Assembly: GCF_041911615.1 (NCBI RefSeq)
Contig: NZ_JAYROR010000099.1
Coordinates: 28,166 to 92,165 of the forward strand
Length of the DNA stretch: 64,000 nucleotides
Origin: Zoogloea sp041911615
Lineage (GTDB): Bacteria > Pseudomonadota > Gammaproteobacteria > Burkholderiales > Rhodocyclaceae
Reading direction: 5' to 3'
Each line of letters starts with the position of its first letter. Position 1 is the stretch's first letter. The notes under the pieces were generated by a model. The model saw nothing but the letters and a program-made list of their open reading frames with translations, searched no databases and had not been told where the DNA came from. This document shows positions 34,076 to 42,451 of this stretch, in pieces. Made by a program: the position numbers and the translations under genes.

Positions 34076-34525
34076 ATGCTGGTTAGCGAGATTCTGGCGA
34101 TCAAGGGGAAGGTCCTCTTCACGATTTCCCCCAACAAGGCCCTGGCGGAAGCCGTGGCGGTCATGACCGAGCAGGACGTGGGTTCGCTGGTTGTGTTCGA
34201 CAAGGGGCGCATGGCCGGTCTGCTCACTTTCCGCGAGGTGCTCGTGGCGACGCAGAAGGCGGGTGCCGGATGGCAGAGCCTGCCGGTCGAGGACGCGATG
34301 CTCAAGAATCCCGTTGCCGCGTCGGTGAATATGGATATGGACGAGCTTCGTCGCCAGATGGTCGAGCACCACCAGCGCTACCTGCCGGTGATGGACGACA
34401 CGACACTGATGGGCGTGGTGTCTTTCCATGACGTGGCCAAGGCCGTGCTCGAGGAGCAGAGCTTCGAGAACCGTATGTTGAAGAATTACATCCGTAACTG
34501 GCCTGCCGAAGAAGACAAGGTCTGA
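34076..34525 (+). CDS. CBS-pair domain protein
   Basis: 149 residues made almost wholly of two CBS motifs (about residues 8-62 and 74-128). Conserved stretches are VMTEQDVGSLVVFDKGRMAGLLTFREVL and RYLPVMDDTTLMGVVSFHDVAKAVL. Stand-alone CBS pairs bind adenine nucleotides and modulate other proteins; no partner is evident. An AAAGGAAAG ribosome binding site precedes the ATG. It is co-oriented with fadD, 211 bp upstream of it, but the spacing suggests separate transcription. Confidence 0.9.
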   Translation: MLVSEILAIKGKVLFTISPNKALAEAVAVMTEQDVGSLVVFDKGRMAGLLTFREVLVATQKAGAGWQSLPVEDAMLKNPVAASVNMDMDELRRQMVEHHQRYLPVMDDTTLMGVVSFHDVAKAVLEEQSFENRMLKNYIRNWPAEEDKV

Positions 34526-34736
34526 TTCAGGCTGGGCCAGGTAGCAAGCAGGCTGTCCGCTCAGGGGGCAGGGCGGCCTAACAAAAAGGCGTTCTAACGC
34601 CAGTCGAAAAGTATGTTGGACGCCGGTGTCGGACGACACCGGGACCGCCTGGGGAGGGCGGGTTCCTGTTGGAGGGCCTTGCGTTGCAGGGTCGGGTCTC
34701 CGGCAGGACTCGATCGCCAACTACAAAGGAGACAAG

Positions 34737-36413
34737 ATGGACAAGATCTGGCTGAAGAGCTATCCCCCTGGCGTGCCCGCCGAAATCGATGTCAGCGAGT
34801 TTGCGTCGCTCGCTGATCTGTTCGACAAGGGCGTGCGCAAGTTTGGCGAGCGGACGGCCTACGTCTGCATGGGCAAGTCGATCAGCTACCGCGACCTGGA
34901 CGTGCTGTCGCGCCAGTTTTCGGGCTATCTGCAGGGTGAGCTCAAGCTCGCCAAGGGTGCCCGCGTTGCGCTGATGATGCCCAACTGCCTGCAGTATCCG
35001 GTCGCGATGTTCGGCATCCTGCGGGCGGGATACACGGTGGTGAACGTCAATCCGCTCTACACCGCCCGCGAACTCGAACATCAGTTGCGCGATGCCGGCT
35101 GCGAGGCGATCCTCATCGTCGAGAATTTCGCCCACACCTTGCAGGAGGTGATCGGCAGCGTGTCGTCGTTACGACACGTCGTTGTCACCGGCCTGGGCGA
35201 CATGCTGGGTTTTCCCAAGTCGCTGGTGGTCAATTTCGTCGTTCGTCACGTGAAGAAAATGGTGCCGGCTTGGAGTCTGCCCGGTGCGGTGAGCTTCAAG
35301 GACGCACTGGGCCTGGGCGCTGCCCACGCCCCACGACCGGTCGCCATCGGTCATGACGACCTAGCTTACTTACAATACACTGGTGGGACCACGGGTGTCG
35401 CGAAGGGGGCGATGCTGACGCATGGCAACATCGTCGCCAATCTGCAGCAGGCTCACGCATGGATCAGCCCGTACGTGAGGGAGGGCGAGGAGATCATCAT
35501 CACCGCGCTGCCGCTGTACCACATCTTCTCCCTCACGGCGAACTGTCTGACCTTCTTCAAGATCGGTGCGACTAACGTGCTGATCACCAATCCGCGCGAT
35601 ATTCCGGGCTTCGTGGCGGAGCTCGGCAAGTATCCTTTTACCGTGATCACCGGCGTCAATACGCTGTTCAATGCGCTGCTCCACAATCCCGAATTCGAGA
35701 AGCTCGATTTCTCGTCGCTGAAGGTGGCGTTGGGCGGCGGCATGGCCGTTCAGCAGGCGGTGGCGGAGCGCTGGAAGCAGGTCACCGGCAAGCCCCTGGC
35801 GGAGGCCTATGGACTGACCGAGACGTCGCCGGCGGTATGCATCAACCCGCTCGATCTGCCCGACTTCAATCACTCGATCGGCCTGCCGATTTCGTCGACC
35901 GACATCAGCTTGCGGGACGACGACGGTTACGAGGTGTTGATGGGTATGCCGGGCGAGCTGTGCGTGAAGGGGCCGCAAGTCATGAAGGGTTACTACAACC
36001 GCCCGGACGACACGGCGCGGGCCTTCACGCACGATGGTTTCCTGCGCACGGGGGATGTGGCCACCATCGATCAGTCGGGTTTTGTGCGAATCGTCGATCG
36101 CAAGAAGGACATGATCCTCGTCTCCGGCTTCAACGTGTATCCCAACGAGGTCGAGGACGTCGTCGCCTCTCACCCCGGGGTGCTCGAGGTGGCGGCGCTG
36201 GGTGTGCCGGACGAGCGTTCGGGAGAGGCGGTGAAGATTTTCGTGGTGCGCAAGGATCCGGCGCTCACCGCCGAGGCGCTCATCGCGTATTGCCGCGAGG
36301 GGCTCACGGGCTACAAGGTGCCTCACTTCGTGGAGTTTCGCGATGAGCTGCCCAAGAGCAACGTCGGCAAGATCCTTCGTCGAGTGTTGCGGGATTCGTC
36401 GCCCGGTGCGTGA
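34737..36413 (+). CDS. fadD: Long-chain fatty acid-CoA ligase
   Basis: 558 residues, the size of E. coli FadD (561). It activates fatty acids with ATP and CoA at the inner membrane for beta-oxidation. The AMP-binding P-loop-like motif YTGGTTGVAKGAMLTH, the AYGLTETSP motif, and the FACS signature region DGFLRTGDVATIDQSGFVRIVDRKKD are present, with the C-terminal catalytic Lys in PKSNVGKILRR. AAAGGAG lies 6 bp before the ATG at 34737. The upstream open frame (from 34626) crosses a perfect inverted repeat and is not conserved. Confidence 0.94.
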   Translation: MDKIWLKSYPPGVPAEIDVSEFASLADLFDKGVRKFGERTAYVCMGKSISYRDLDVLSRQFSGYLQGELKLAKGARVALMMPNCLQYPVAMFGILRAGYTVVNVNPLYTARELEHQLRDAGCEAILIVENFAHTLQEVIGSVSSLRHVVVTGLGDMLGFPKSLVVNFVVRHVKKMVPAWSLPGAVSFKDALGLGAAHAPRPVAIGHDDLAYLQYTGGTTGVAKGAMLTHGNIVANLQQAHAWISPYVREGEEIIITALPLYHIFSLTANCLTFFKIGATNVLITNPRDIPGFVAELGKYPFTVITGVNTLFNALLHNPEFEKLDFSSLKVALGGGMAVQQAVAERWKQVTGKPLAEAYGLTETSPAVCINPLDLPDFNHSIGLPISSTDISLRDDDGYEVLMGMPGELCVKGPQVMKGYYNRPDDTARAFTHDGFLRTGDVATIDQSGFVRIVDRKKDMILVSGFNVYPNEVEDVVASHPGVLEVAALGVPDERSGEAVKIFVVRKDPALTAEALIAYCREGLTGYKVPHFVEFRDELPKSNVGKILRRVLRDSSPGA

Positions 36414-36453
36414 TGTGTGCCACCGATGGGGCTGGTGCGGTGCAAAAAATCAC

Positions 36454-36482
36454 TTGTGTTTTCCAGCCGTTGTGAGAATAAT
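36454..36482 (+). promoter_or_regulatory. Promoter of the ilvBN attenuator transcript
   Basis: TTGTGT (36454-36459) and AATAAT (36477-36482) are separated by exactly 17 bp. Transcription from about 36489 would place the leader-peptide start 20 nt into the RNA. Confidence 0.55.
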
Positions 36483-36508
36483 CAAAGCTTAGTCTTGTAG
36501 ATGACTTC

Positions 36509-36598
36509 GTGACTGTCGTGACCCGTTTCGCCCACTTCCTGCCTGTCGACGCCGTTGTTGTAGTACGCGTAGTAAGCGTAGGTGAGCGCGCGTCGTAA
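36509..36598 (+). CDS. ivbL: ilvB operon leader peptide (valine-rich, ivbL-like)
   Basis: A 29-codon open frame starts GTG (a second GTG at 36518 is an alternative) and ends TAA at 36596-36598. Its core reads DAVVVVRVVSVGER, with six valines in eight residues. This closely parallels the E. coli IvbL core AVVVVRVVVVVG. A Rho-independent terminator begins 34 nt after the stop and precedes ilvB. Ribosome stalling at valine codons when Val-tRNA is scarce would prevent terminator formation. The start codon is weakly supported because no strong Shine-Dalgarno is visible. Confidence 0.85.
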   Translation: MTVVTRFAHFLPVDAVVVVRVVSVGERAS

Positions 36599-36631
36599 GG
36601 GTCCAAAGGCAGTCCAGAGAGAATTCAGCAG

Positions 36632-36671
36632 ACCCCCGCCGGCGCGTAACCGGCGGGGGTTTTGTTTTTTT
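36632..36671 (+). terminator. Attenuator terminator of ilvBN
   Basis: A perfect 11-bp stem ACCCCCGCCGG/CCGGCGGGGGT with loop CGCGTAA is followed by TTTGTTTTTTT. It sits between the valine-rich leader frame and the ilvB ribosome binding site (AGGAGA). Confidence 0.93.
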
Positions 36672-36728
36672 AGTTGTGCCCCTGGCCCGGATCGCAGTTC
36701 GGCTCCCCAAGCCACTAGGAGAATCTCG

Positions 36729-38393
36729 ATGATGCAAATGACTGGAGCAGACCTGATCGTGAAGCTGCTCGAACGGCAAGGAATCCGCACGATCGCCGGT
36801 GTGCCCGGCGGTGCGGCCCTGCCGATGTACGACGCCCTTTCGAAGAGCGAGCAGATCCACCACGTCCTGTGTCGTCACGAGCAGGGTGCCGGCTTCATCG
36901 CCCAGGGCATGGCCCGGGTGTCCGGCCGGCCCGAGGTCTGTCTGGCTTCCAGCGGCCCGGGCGCGACCAACCTCGTCACCGCCATTGCCGACGCCAAGCT
37001 CGACTCGATCCCGATGATTGCGCTCACCGGTCAGGTGCCGCTCTCGATGATCGGCACCGACGCCTTCCAGGAAGTCGATACCTACGGCCTGACGATCCCG
37101 ATCACCAAGCACAATTTCCTGGTCCGCTCGGCCAAGGATCTGCTCAACGTGGTGCCGGCAGCCTTCCGCATCGCCATGTCCGACCGTCCCGGTCCGGTGC
37201 TGATCGACGTGCCGAAGGACGTCCAGAACCAGATGGTGAGCTTCGACGAATACCCGGATGTGGTCGTGCCCGACGCGGCCCCGACCTTCGACATCGCCGC
37301 CATCGAAGAAGCCGCGAAGATGATCGAGGCGGCCGAGCGCCCGGTGCTGTACCTGGGTGGTGGGGTGATCCACTCCGGCGCCGGTCAGCTTGCCGTGACG
37401 CTCGCCGAGCAGGCTTCCCTGCCGACCACCATGACGCTGATGGCCCTCGGCGCCATGCCGATGGATCATCCGTTGTCGATCGGCATGCTCGGCATGCACG
37501 GTGCCCGCTACACCAACTACGTGCTCGAGGAGGCCGACCTGCTGATCTGCGTGGGCGCGCGTTTCGACGACCGCGCCATTGGCAAGACCGCCGAGTTCTG
37601 CCCGAACGCCAAGATCATCCACATCGACATCGACCGCTCCGAGCTGCACAAGGTCAAGAACGCCAACGTGGCCATCGCCGGCGATGTGGGGCAGGTGCTC
37701 TCCGAGCTGCTGCCGCGCGTCAAGCCGCAACTGCGCAAGCGCTGGCTGTCGCACGTCGAGAGCCTTAAGGGCCGCTTCCCGCTGGCCATGCCGGGTGTCG
37801 ACGATCCGCGTTCGCCCTACGGCCTGATCCACGCCGTCGCCAACAGCCTGGACGACAGCGCGATCATCACCAGCGACGTGGGCCAGCACCAGATGTGGGT
37901 GGCTCAGGCCTACCCGTTCCGTCGTTCGCGCCAGTGGCTCAACTCCGGCGGCCTCGGCACGATGGGCTTCGGTTTCCCGGCCGCGATCGGCGCCGCCCTG
38001 GCCGAGCCGGACCGCACGGTGGTGTGCTTCTCCGGCGACGGCAGCCTGAAGATGAACATCCAGGAGATGGCCACCGCCGCCCAGGAAAACGTTAACGTCA
38101 AGATCGTGCTGTTCAACAACCAGTCCCTCGGCCTGGTGCACCAGCAGCAGAACCTCTTCTACGGCAAGCGCATCATGGCGTCCCGCTACGAGCGCCCGAC
38201 CGATTTCCTGAAGATCGCCGAAGGCTTCGGGATGCGCGCGGTGGACCTCGATCCGTCGCCCAATCCCCGCGCCACGCTGGCCGAGGCCCTGCACACGCCG
38301 GGTCCCTGCCTCATCCACGCGACGATCGATCCGAACGAATTCGTCTACCCGATGGTGCCGCCGGGCGCCGCCAATTCCGAGATGATCGGCTGA
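36729..38393 (+). CDS. ilvB: Acetolactate synthase large subunit, AHAS I type
   Basis: 554 residues. This TPP-dependent enzyme makes acetolactate or acetohydroxybutyrate, the first common step to valine, leucine and isoleucine. The TPP-domain glutamate lies in CRHEQGAGFIAQGMA, the FAD/TPP region in ASSGPGATNLVTAI, and the Mg-TPP motif is GDGSLKMNIQEMATAAQ...NN near residues 437-466. AGGAGA precedes adjacent ATGs at 36729 and 36732. It is paired with a short regulatory subunit 16 bp downstream and controlled by the upstream valine attenuator. The pairing matches E. coli ilvBN rather than ilvIH. Confidence 0.94.
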   Translation: MMQMTGADLIVKLLERQGIRTIAGVPGGAALPMYDALSKSEQIHHVLCRHEQGAGFIAQGMARVSGRPEVCLASSGPGATNLVTAIADAKLDSIPMIALTGQVPLSMIGTDAFQEVDTYGLTIPITKHNFLVRSAKDLLNVVPAAFRIAMSDRPGPVLIDVPKDVQNQMVSFDEYPDVVVPDAAPTFDIAAIEEAAKMIEAAERPVLYLGGGVIHSGAGQLAVTLAEQASLPTTMTLMALGAMPMDHPLSIGMLGMHGARYTNYVLEEADLLICVGARFDDRAIGKTAEFCPNAKIIHIDIDRSELHKVKNANVAIAGDVGQVLSELLPRVKPQLRKRWLSHVESLKGRFPLAMPGVDDPRSPYGLIHAVANSLDDSAIITSDVGQHQMWVAQAYPFRRSRQWLNSGGLGTMGFGFPAAIGAALAEPDRTVVCFSGDGSLKMNIQEMATAAQENVNVKIVLFNNQSLGLVHQQQNLFYGKRIMASRYERPTDFLKIAEGFGMRAVDLDPSPNPRATLAEALHTPGPCLIHATIDPNEFVYPMVPPGAANSEMIG

Positions 38394-38409
38394 GCCCGAG
38401 GAGATCACG

Positions 38410-38757
38410 ATGTCTGCACAAAACACGCCCGAAACCAAGCCCATGTCCGAGTACATTCCGGACGTGCCCGAGCACAACGGCTTTCACAAGGTCGTGCTCG
38501 AACTCGCCGTCGCCAATCACCCGGGGGTGATGAGCCACATCTGCGGTCTCTTCGCGCGCCGTGCGTTCAACGTCGAAGGCATCCTGTGCATGCCGGTGGG
38601 CAGTGGCGATACCAGCCGCATCTGGCTGCTGGTCTTCGAGGATCAGCGGCTTGAGAAGATGATCCGTCAGGTGGAAAAGCTCGAGGACGTCCAGTACGTC
38701 AAGAAGCACGACGGCGATCATCCGGTCTTCGGTCGTCTCGACGAGTTCTTCCAGTAA
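38410..38757 (+). CDS. ilvN: Acetolactate synthase small (regulatory) subunit, short type
   Basis: 115 residues with one ACT domain (about residues 25-100, KVVLELAVANHPGVMSHICGLFARRAFNVEGI). The IlvH-type subunit common in Betaproteobacteria is about 163 residues with a second C-terminal domain. This one resembles E. coli IlvN (96 residues) plus an N-terminal extension MSAQNTPETKPMSEYIPD. It gives valine feedback control and stabilises the large subunit. GAGGAG lies 7 bp before the ATG. Confidence 0.9.
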   Translation: MSAQNTPETKPMSEYIPDVPEHNGFHKVVLELAVANHPGVMSHICGLFARRAFNVEGILCMPVGSGDTSRIWLLVFEDQRLEKMIRQVEKLEDVQYVKKHDGDHPVFGRLDEFFQ

Positions 38758-38769
38758 GCCTGCGCTGGC

Positions 38770-38793
38770 GCCGCCGGCCCGGGTGCCGGCGGC
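38770..38793 (+). other. GC-rich hairpin between ilvN and aroC
   Basis: A perfect 9-bp stem GCCGCCGGC/GCCGGCGGC with a 6-nt loop lies 13 bp after the ilvN stop. There is no immediate U-tract; TCTTTTTG appears 20 bp later. It may mark the end of ilvBN or stabilise the mRNA. Confidence 0.35.
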
Positions 38794-38839
38794 GTGCTAG
38801 ACTCAATAGCTGTCTTTTTGTCCCTTCGAGAGTTCTTCC

Positions 38840-39979
38840 ATGTCCGGTAACACGCTCGGCACGCTGTTCTGCGTCACCTCCTTCGGCGAATCCCATGGCC
38901 CCGCGATCGGTTGCGTGGTCGATGGCTGTCCGCCGGGGCTGGCGATCAGCGAGGCGGACATCCAGATCGAACTGGATCGCCGCAAGCCGGGCACTTCGCG
39001 TCACGTCACCCAGCGTCGGGAGCCCGACAGCGTTGAGATCCTGTCCGGGGTATTCGAGGGTGTGACCACCGGGACACCCATCGCGCTGCTGATCCGTAAC
39101 CAGGATCAGCGCTCGAAGGATTATGGCAACATCGCCGAGCAGTTCCGGCCTGGTCACGCCGACTACGCCTACTGGCAGAAATACGGCATCCGCGATTATC
39201 GCGGTGGCGGCCGGTCTTCGGCGCGCGAGACGGCGGTGCGCGTGGCCGCCGGCGCCATCGCCCGCAAGTGGCTTTTCGAACGCTACGGCATTGTGATCCG
39301 CGGCTACATGGCCCAGCTCGGCCCGGTCGAGATTCCTTTCGTCTCGTGGGACGAGATCGACGGCAATGCTTTTTTTGCGCCTAACCAGGCGATCGTGCCG
39401 CAACTCGAAACCTACATGGACGAACTGCGCAAGTCCGGCGATTCCGTCGGTGCCCGCATCAATGTGGTGGCTACCGGCGTGCCGGTCGGCTGGGGCGAGC
39501 CGGTCTACGACCGTCTCGACGCCGACATCGCCTACGCGATGATGAGCATCAACGCGGTCAAGGGTGTCGAGATCGGTGCCGGCTTCGACAGCGTCAGCCA
39601 GCTTGGCACCGTTCACAACGACGAGATGACCCCTGAAGGCTTCCTGTCCAATAACGCCGGTGGCGTGGTCGGTGGCATCTCGAGTGGTCAGGACGTGATC
39701 GTCAGCATGGCGATCAAGCCCACTGCGAGCACACGCCTCGATCGCCGTTCGATCGACAAGGCGGGCGAAGCGGTGGTGGTGAATACGCACGGCCGTCACG
39801 ACCCCTGCGTCGGCATCCGTGCGACTCCGATCGCCGAGGCCATGCTGGCCCTGGTGCTGATGGACCACGCGCTGCGTCACCGGGCCCAGAATGCCGACGT
39901 GGCGTGCCCGACGCCGAGGATTGCGGGGCTCGCGCCGACGGGCGTGCAGTGCGTTCCGTCACCGCGTCCCAAGGGTTGA
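38840..39979 (+). CDS. aroC: Chorismate synthase
   Basis: 379 residues. It converts EPSP to chorismate with reduced FMN, the last shikimate-pathway step. Family signatures are GESHGPAIGCVVDGCPPG at the N-terminus, RPGHADYAYWQKYGIRDYRGGGRSSARET in the centre, and NNAGGVVGGISSGQDV plus RHDPCVGIRATPIAEAM near the C-terminus. It lies alone between ilvN and a DUF465 gene. The length and motifs indicate an intact enzyme. Chorismate feeds the trp genes encoded at 51-54 kb. Confidence 0.97.
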   Translation: MSGNTLGTLFCVTSFGESHGPAIGCVVDGCPPGLAISEADIQIELDRRKPGTSRHVTQRREPDSVEILSGVFEGVTTGTPIALLIRNQDQRSKDYGNIAEQFRPGHADYAYWQKYGIRDYRGGGRSSARETAVRVAAGAIARKWLFERYGIVIRGYMAQLGPVEIPFVSWDEIDGNAFFAPNQAIVPQLETYMDELRKSGDSVGARINVVATGVPVGWGEPVYDRLDADIAYAMMSINAVKGVEIGAGFDSVSQLGTVHNDEMTPEGFLSNNAGGVVGGISSGQDVIVSMAIKPTASTRLDRRSIDKAGEAVVVNTHGRHDPCVGIRATPIAEAMLALVLMDHALRHRAQNADVACPTPRIAGLAPTGVQCVPSPRPKG

Positions 39980-40061
39980 TCGCCGTCAACTTTTTGCACG
40001 CTTTTGGGGCGTAAAGTCGTCTCACAGGCACTCAAAAATTGACGACAACGGGAGGTAATGC

Positions 40062-40304
40062 ATGGACCAACACGATCTCAACCACGAATTCCCCGAGTAC
40101 CGGGAGCAGATTCACGCCCTGAAGCTTTCCAATGGGCATTTCGCCCGCCTGTTCGACGAATACCACGATGTGAATCGCCATGTGGTGCGCGTCGAGGTGA
40201 ATGCCGAACTGGCCACCGACTTCGAGCTGGAAGACCTCAAGAAGCGTCGCCTGCAGCTCAAGGACGAGCTCTACGACATCCTGAAGAGCCATCTGCTCAA
40301 CTGA
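40062..40304 (+). CDS. YdcH/DUF465 family small protein
   Basis: 80 residues, predicted all alpha-helical and highly charged. The pattern EFPEYREQIHALKLSNGHFARLFDEYHDVNRHV and then LEDLKKRRLQLKDELYDIL defines the DUF465 (YdcH) family, small helical-hairpin cytoplasmic proteins of unknown function. GGGAGGTAATGC provides the ribosome binding site. A terminator follows 22 bp after the stop, so the gene is probably monocistronic. Confidence 0.9.
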   Translation: MDQHDLNHEFPEYREQIHALKLSNGHFARLFDEYHDVNRHVVRVEVNAELATDFELEDLKKRRLQLKDELYDILKSHLLN

Positions 40305-40326
40305 GCGTCGATCTGCTCCACCCTGA

Positions 40327-40353
40327 AAAGAGCGCTCGCGGGCGCTCTTTTTT
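40327..40353 (+). terminator. Rho-independent terminator after the DUF465 gene
   Basis: The stem AAAGAGCGC/GCGCTCTTT with loop TCGCGG is followed by further T residues. Its U-tract begins within the right arm. Confidence 0.85.
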
Positions 40354-40375
40354 GTTGGGCGATACAATTCCGTCG

Positions 40376-41530
40376 ATGATTCCTTACTGGCGCCTCTCGG
40401 GCTACTACTTTTTCTACTTTGCCTTCATCGGCGCCTTTTCCCCGTATTTCAGCCTGTATCTCCAGTCCGTCGGCTGCAACGCCGGACAGATCGCCATGCT
40501 GATGTCGCTGATGGCGGTGATGCGCATGGTTTCGCCCACCTTGTGGGGCTGGCTGGCCGACCGGATGAGGGTGCGCACGCCCATCGTGCGTGCGTCGGCG
40601 ATGCTGTCGATGGTTGGATTCGCGGGCTTCCTGTACGGCGACGCCTACGCCGTGCTGTTCGCCAGCATGGCGTTCCTGGCGTTCTTCTGGAGCGCGGCGC
40701 TGCCCCTGGTCGAGACCCTCACATTTGCTCATCTCGATGGGCAAGCCGGGCGTTACGGCAACATCCGGGTGTGGGGGTCGGTCGGATTCATCGCTGCGGT
40801 GCTGGGGCTCGGCTATCTGCTTGACGGTTGGCCCGTGCGCGCGCTGCTGTGGGTCCTGCTCGCGACGCTGGGCGGCATCCTGTTGTGTGCTTTGACGATT
40901 CCGGAGGCGCGCCGGACGGCGGGTATGTCGCAGCCGCATGTTCCCCTGGGCGACATCCTGCGCCGGCCGGAGGTGCGCGCACTACTGGCCGCGAGCTTCT
41001 GCATGGCGGCGGGCCATGGGGCGCTGTACGTGTTCTACTCGCTGCATCTGGTGGCTCACGGCTACAGCAAGTCTTTCGTGGGCTGGATGTGGACGCTCGG
41101 CGTGGTGGCGGAAATCGTCGTTTTCATGGGCATGCCACGGCTGCTGCAACGCTTTTCGCTGCGCGGCATCCTGCTCTTCAGCTTCGCGATGGCGGTGCTG
41201 CGATTCGTGCTGATCGGCTGGGGTGTCGAGGTGCTGGCGATCCTGCTCTTCGCGCAGCTCCTGCATGGCGCAACTTTCGGCTCCCATCACGCCGCGTCGG
41301 TTGCCGCGGTCAATGCGTGGTTCGGGGCCCGGCATCAGGCGCGGGGGCAGGCCTTGTTCGGAAGCATCTCGTTTGGCGCGGGCGGCATGATCGGGGGGCT
41401 GATTAGCGGCTACACTTGGGACTGGATCGGACCGGCATGGACTTACACCATTGGTTCGCTGTTCGCGCTGTTCGGCCTGCTGATGTTGGCCTTCGGCTGG
41501 CGGACGGGCCCCAAGGCGCGTGCCGCCTGA
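40376..41530 (+). CDS. MFS transporter, HcaT (phenylpropionate permease)-like
   Basis: 384 residues from MIPYWRLSGYYFFYFAFIGAFSPYFSLYLQSVG, with about twelve hydrophobic segments. The short loops and the opening (YYFFYFA..G.FSPYFSLYL) match the MFS_1-like group that includes E. coli HcaT and its uncharacterised relatives. The A-loop motif is GWLADRMRVRTP and the mid-region motif FWSAALPLVETLT. The substrate is unknown; no aromatic catabolic genes lie nearby. The longer open frame upstream overlaps the DUF465 gene and terminator and is rejected. Confidence 0.86.
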   Translation: MIPYWRLSGYYFFYFAFIGAFSPYFSLYLQSVGCNAGQIAMLMSLMAVMRMVSPTLWGWLADRMRVRTPIVRASAMLSMVGFAGFLYGDAYAVLFASMAFLAFFWSAALPLVETLTFAHLDGQAGRYGNIRVWGSVGFIAAVLGLGYLLDGWPVRALLWVLLATLGGILLCALTIPEARRTAGMSQPHVPLGDILRRPEVRALLAASFCMAAGHGALYVFYSLHLVAHGYSKSFVGWMWTLGVVAEIVVFMGMPRLLQRFSLRGILLFSFAMAVLRFVLIGWGVEVLAILLFAQLLHGATFGSHHAASVAAVNAWFGARHQARGQALFGSISFGAGGMIGGLISGYTWDWIGPAWTYTIGSLFALFGLLMLAFGWRTGPKARAA

Positions 41531-41558
41531 TCGATCAAACGACATGTCCAGGAGCAAA

Positions 41559-42401
41559 ATGAGCAAACGATTCGAATGGGCGCGCGGCCTCCTGCCCGTG
41601 CTGATCGCAACCGGCGTGGTGACCGCCTGCCAGACAGTACAGACCACCCAGGGCGGCGCGGTGGGCATCGAGCGTCGCCAGACGATGATGGTGTCGGCCA
41701 AGGAGATGGATCAGGCGTCGGCCCAGAGCTACCACCAGATTCTCCAGCAGGCCGGTCAGAAGAACGCCCTCAACCGCGATAAGGAGCAGGTCGAGCGCGT
41801 GCGCGCGGTGGCTCGACGTTTGATTCCCGCGACGGGCGCCTTTCGCCCGGATGCCCCGGGCTGGCAGTGGGAAGTCAATGTGTTGAGCTCGAACGAGCTG
41901 AATGCCTGGTGCATGGCCGGCGGCAAGATCGCCTTCTACTCGGGCATCATCGAGCGGCTCGATCTGAGCGACGACGAGATCGCCGCGATCATGGGGCACG
42001 AGATCGCCCACGCGCTGCGCGAACACGCCCGCGAGCGCGCCTCCCAGGCGATGGCCACCAATATCGGCGTGGCCGTGCTGGGCGCGGCGCTGGGGGTCGG
42101 TCAGGCGGGAACCGACCTGATCGGCACCGTCGCAAAGGTCAGCTTCGAGCTGCCCAACAGCCGCGAACACGAGACCGAGGCCGACCGGATCGGTGTCGAA
42201 CTGGCGGCTCGCGCCGGTTACGATCCCCGCGCCGCCATCGTGCTGTGGCAGAAGATGGCGAAGGTGTCCAACGGCGCGCCGCCGCAGTGGCTGTCGACCC
42301 ACCCGTCCAACGAGTCGCGCCAGCAAGACCTCCGCGACTACGCCGCGCGGGTGATGCCGCTCTACGAGCGAGCTACTCAGCGCGCTAGGCCTGTGAAATA
42401 A
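41559..42401 (+). CDS. M48-family metalloprotease lipoprotein (LoiP/YcaL-like)
   Basis: 280 residues. A lipoprotein signal ends at VTAC (Cys24). The peptidase M48 domain has zinc motif HEIAH (His147, Glu148, His151) and a distal Glu in the HETEADRIG segment. Related E. coli proteins (LoiP, YcaL, BepA) act in outer-membrane protein quality control in the periplasm. A C-terminal LSTHPSNESRQQDLRDY segment is the family's substrate-cleft helix. AGGAG precedes the ATG at 41559, supporting that start over 41520. It is 50 bp upstream of leuC, same strand. Confidence 0.93.
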   Translation: MSKRFEWARGLLPVLIATGVVTACQTVQTTQGGAVGIERRQTMMVSAKEMDQASAQSYHQILQQAGQKNALNRDKEQVERVRAVARRLIPATGAFRPDAPGWQWEVNVLSSNELNAWCMAGGKIAFYSGIIERLDLSDDEIAAIMGHEIAHALREHARERASQAMATNIGVAVLGAALGVGQAGTDLIGTVAKVSFELPNSREHETEADRIGVELAARAGYDPRAAIVLWQKMAKVSNGAPPQWLSTHPSNESRQQDLRDYAARVMPLYERATQRARPVK

Positions 42402-42451
42402 TGAAAGTTTCCCCGCCTCTCCCGGCGTCAATCCAGACCGAAGAATTGCCC

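Noticed and set aside
34588..34601. GGCGTT-CT-AACGCC after a run of A residues, as a leftward terminator
   Set aside because: The loop would be only two bases and no leftward gene ends there.
36489..38477. A 662-codon open frame antisense to ilvB and its leader
   Set aside because: It is a shadow of the strongly biased ilvB codons. It also crosses the attenuator, which has clear plus-strand logic.
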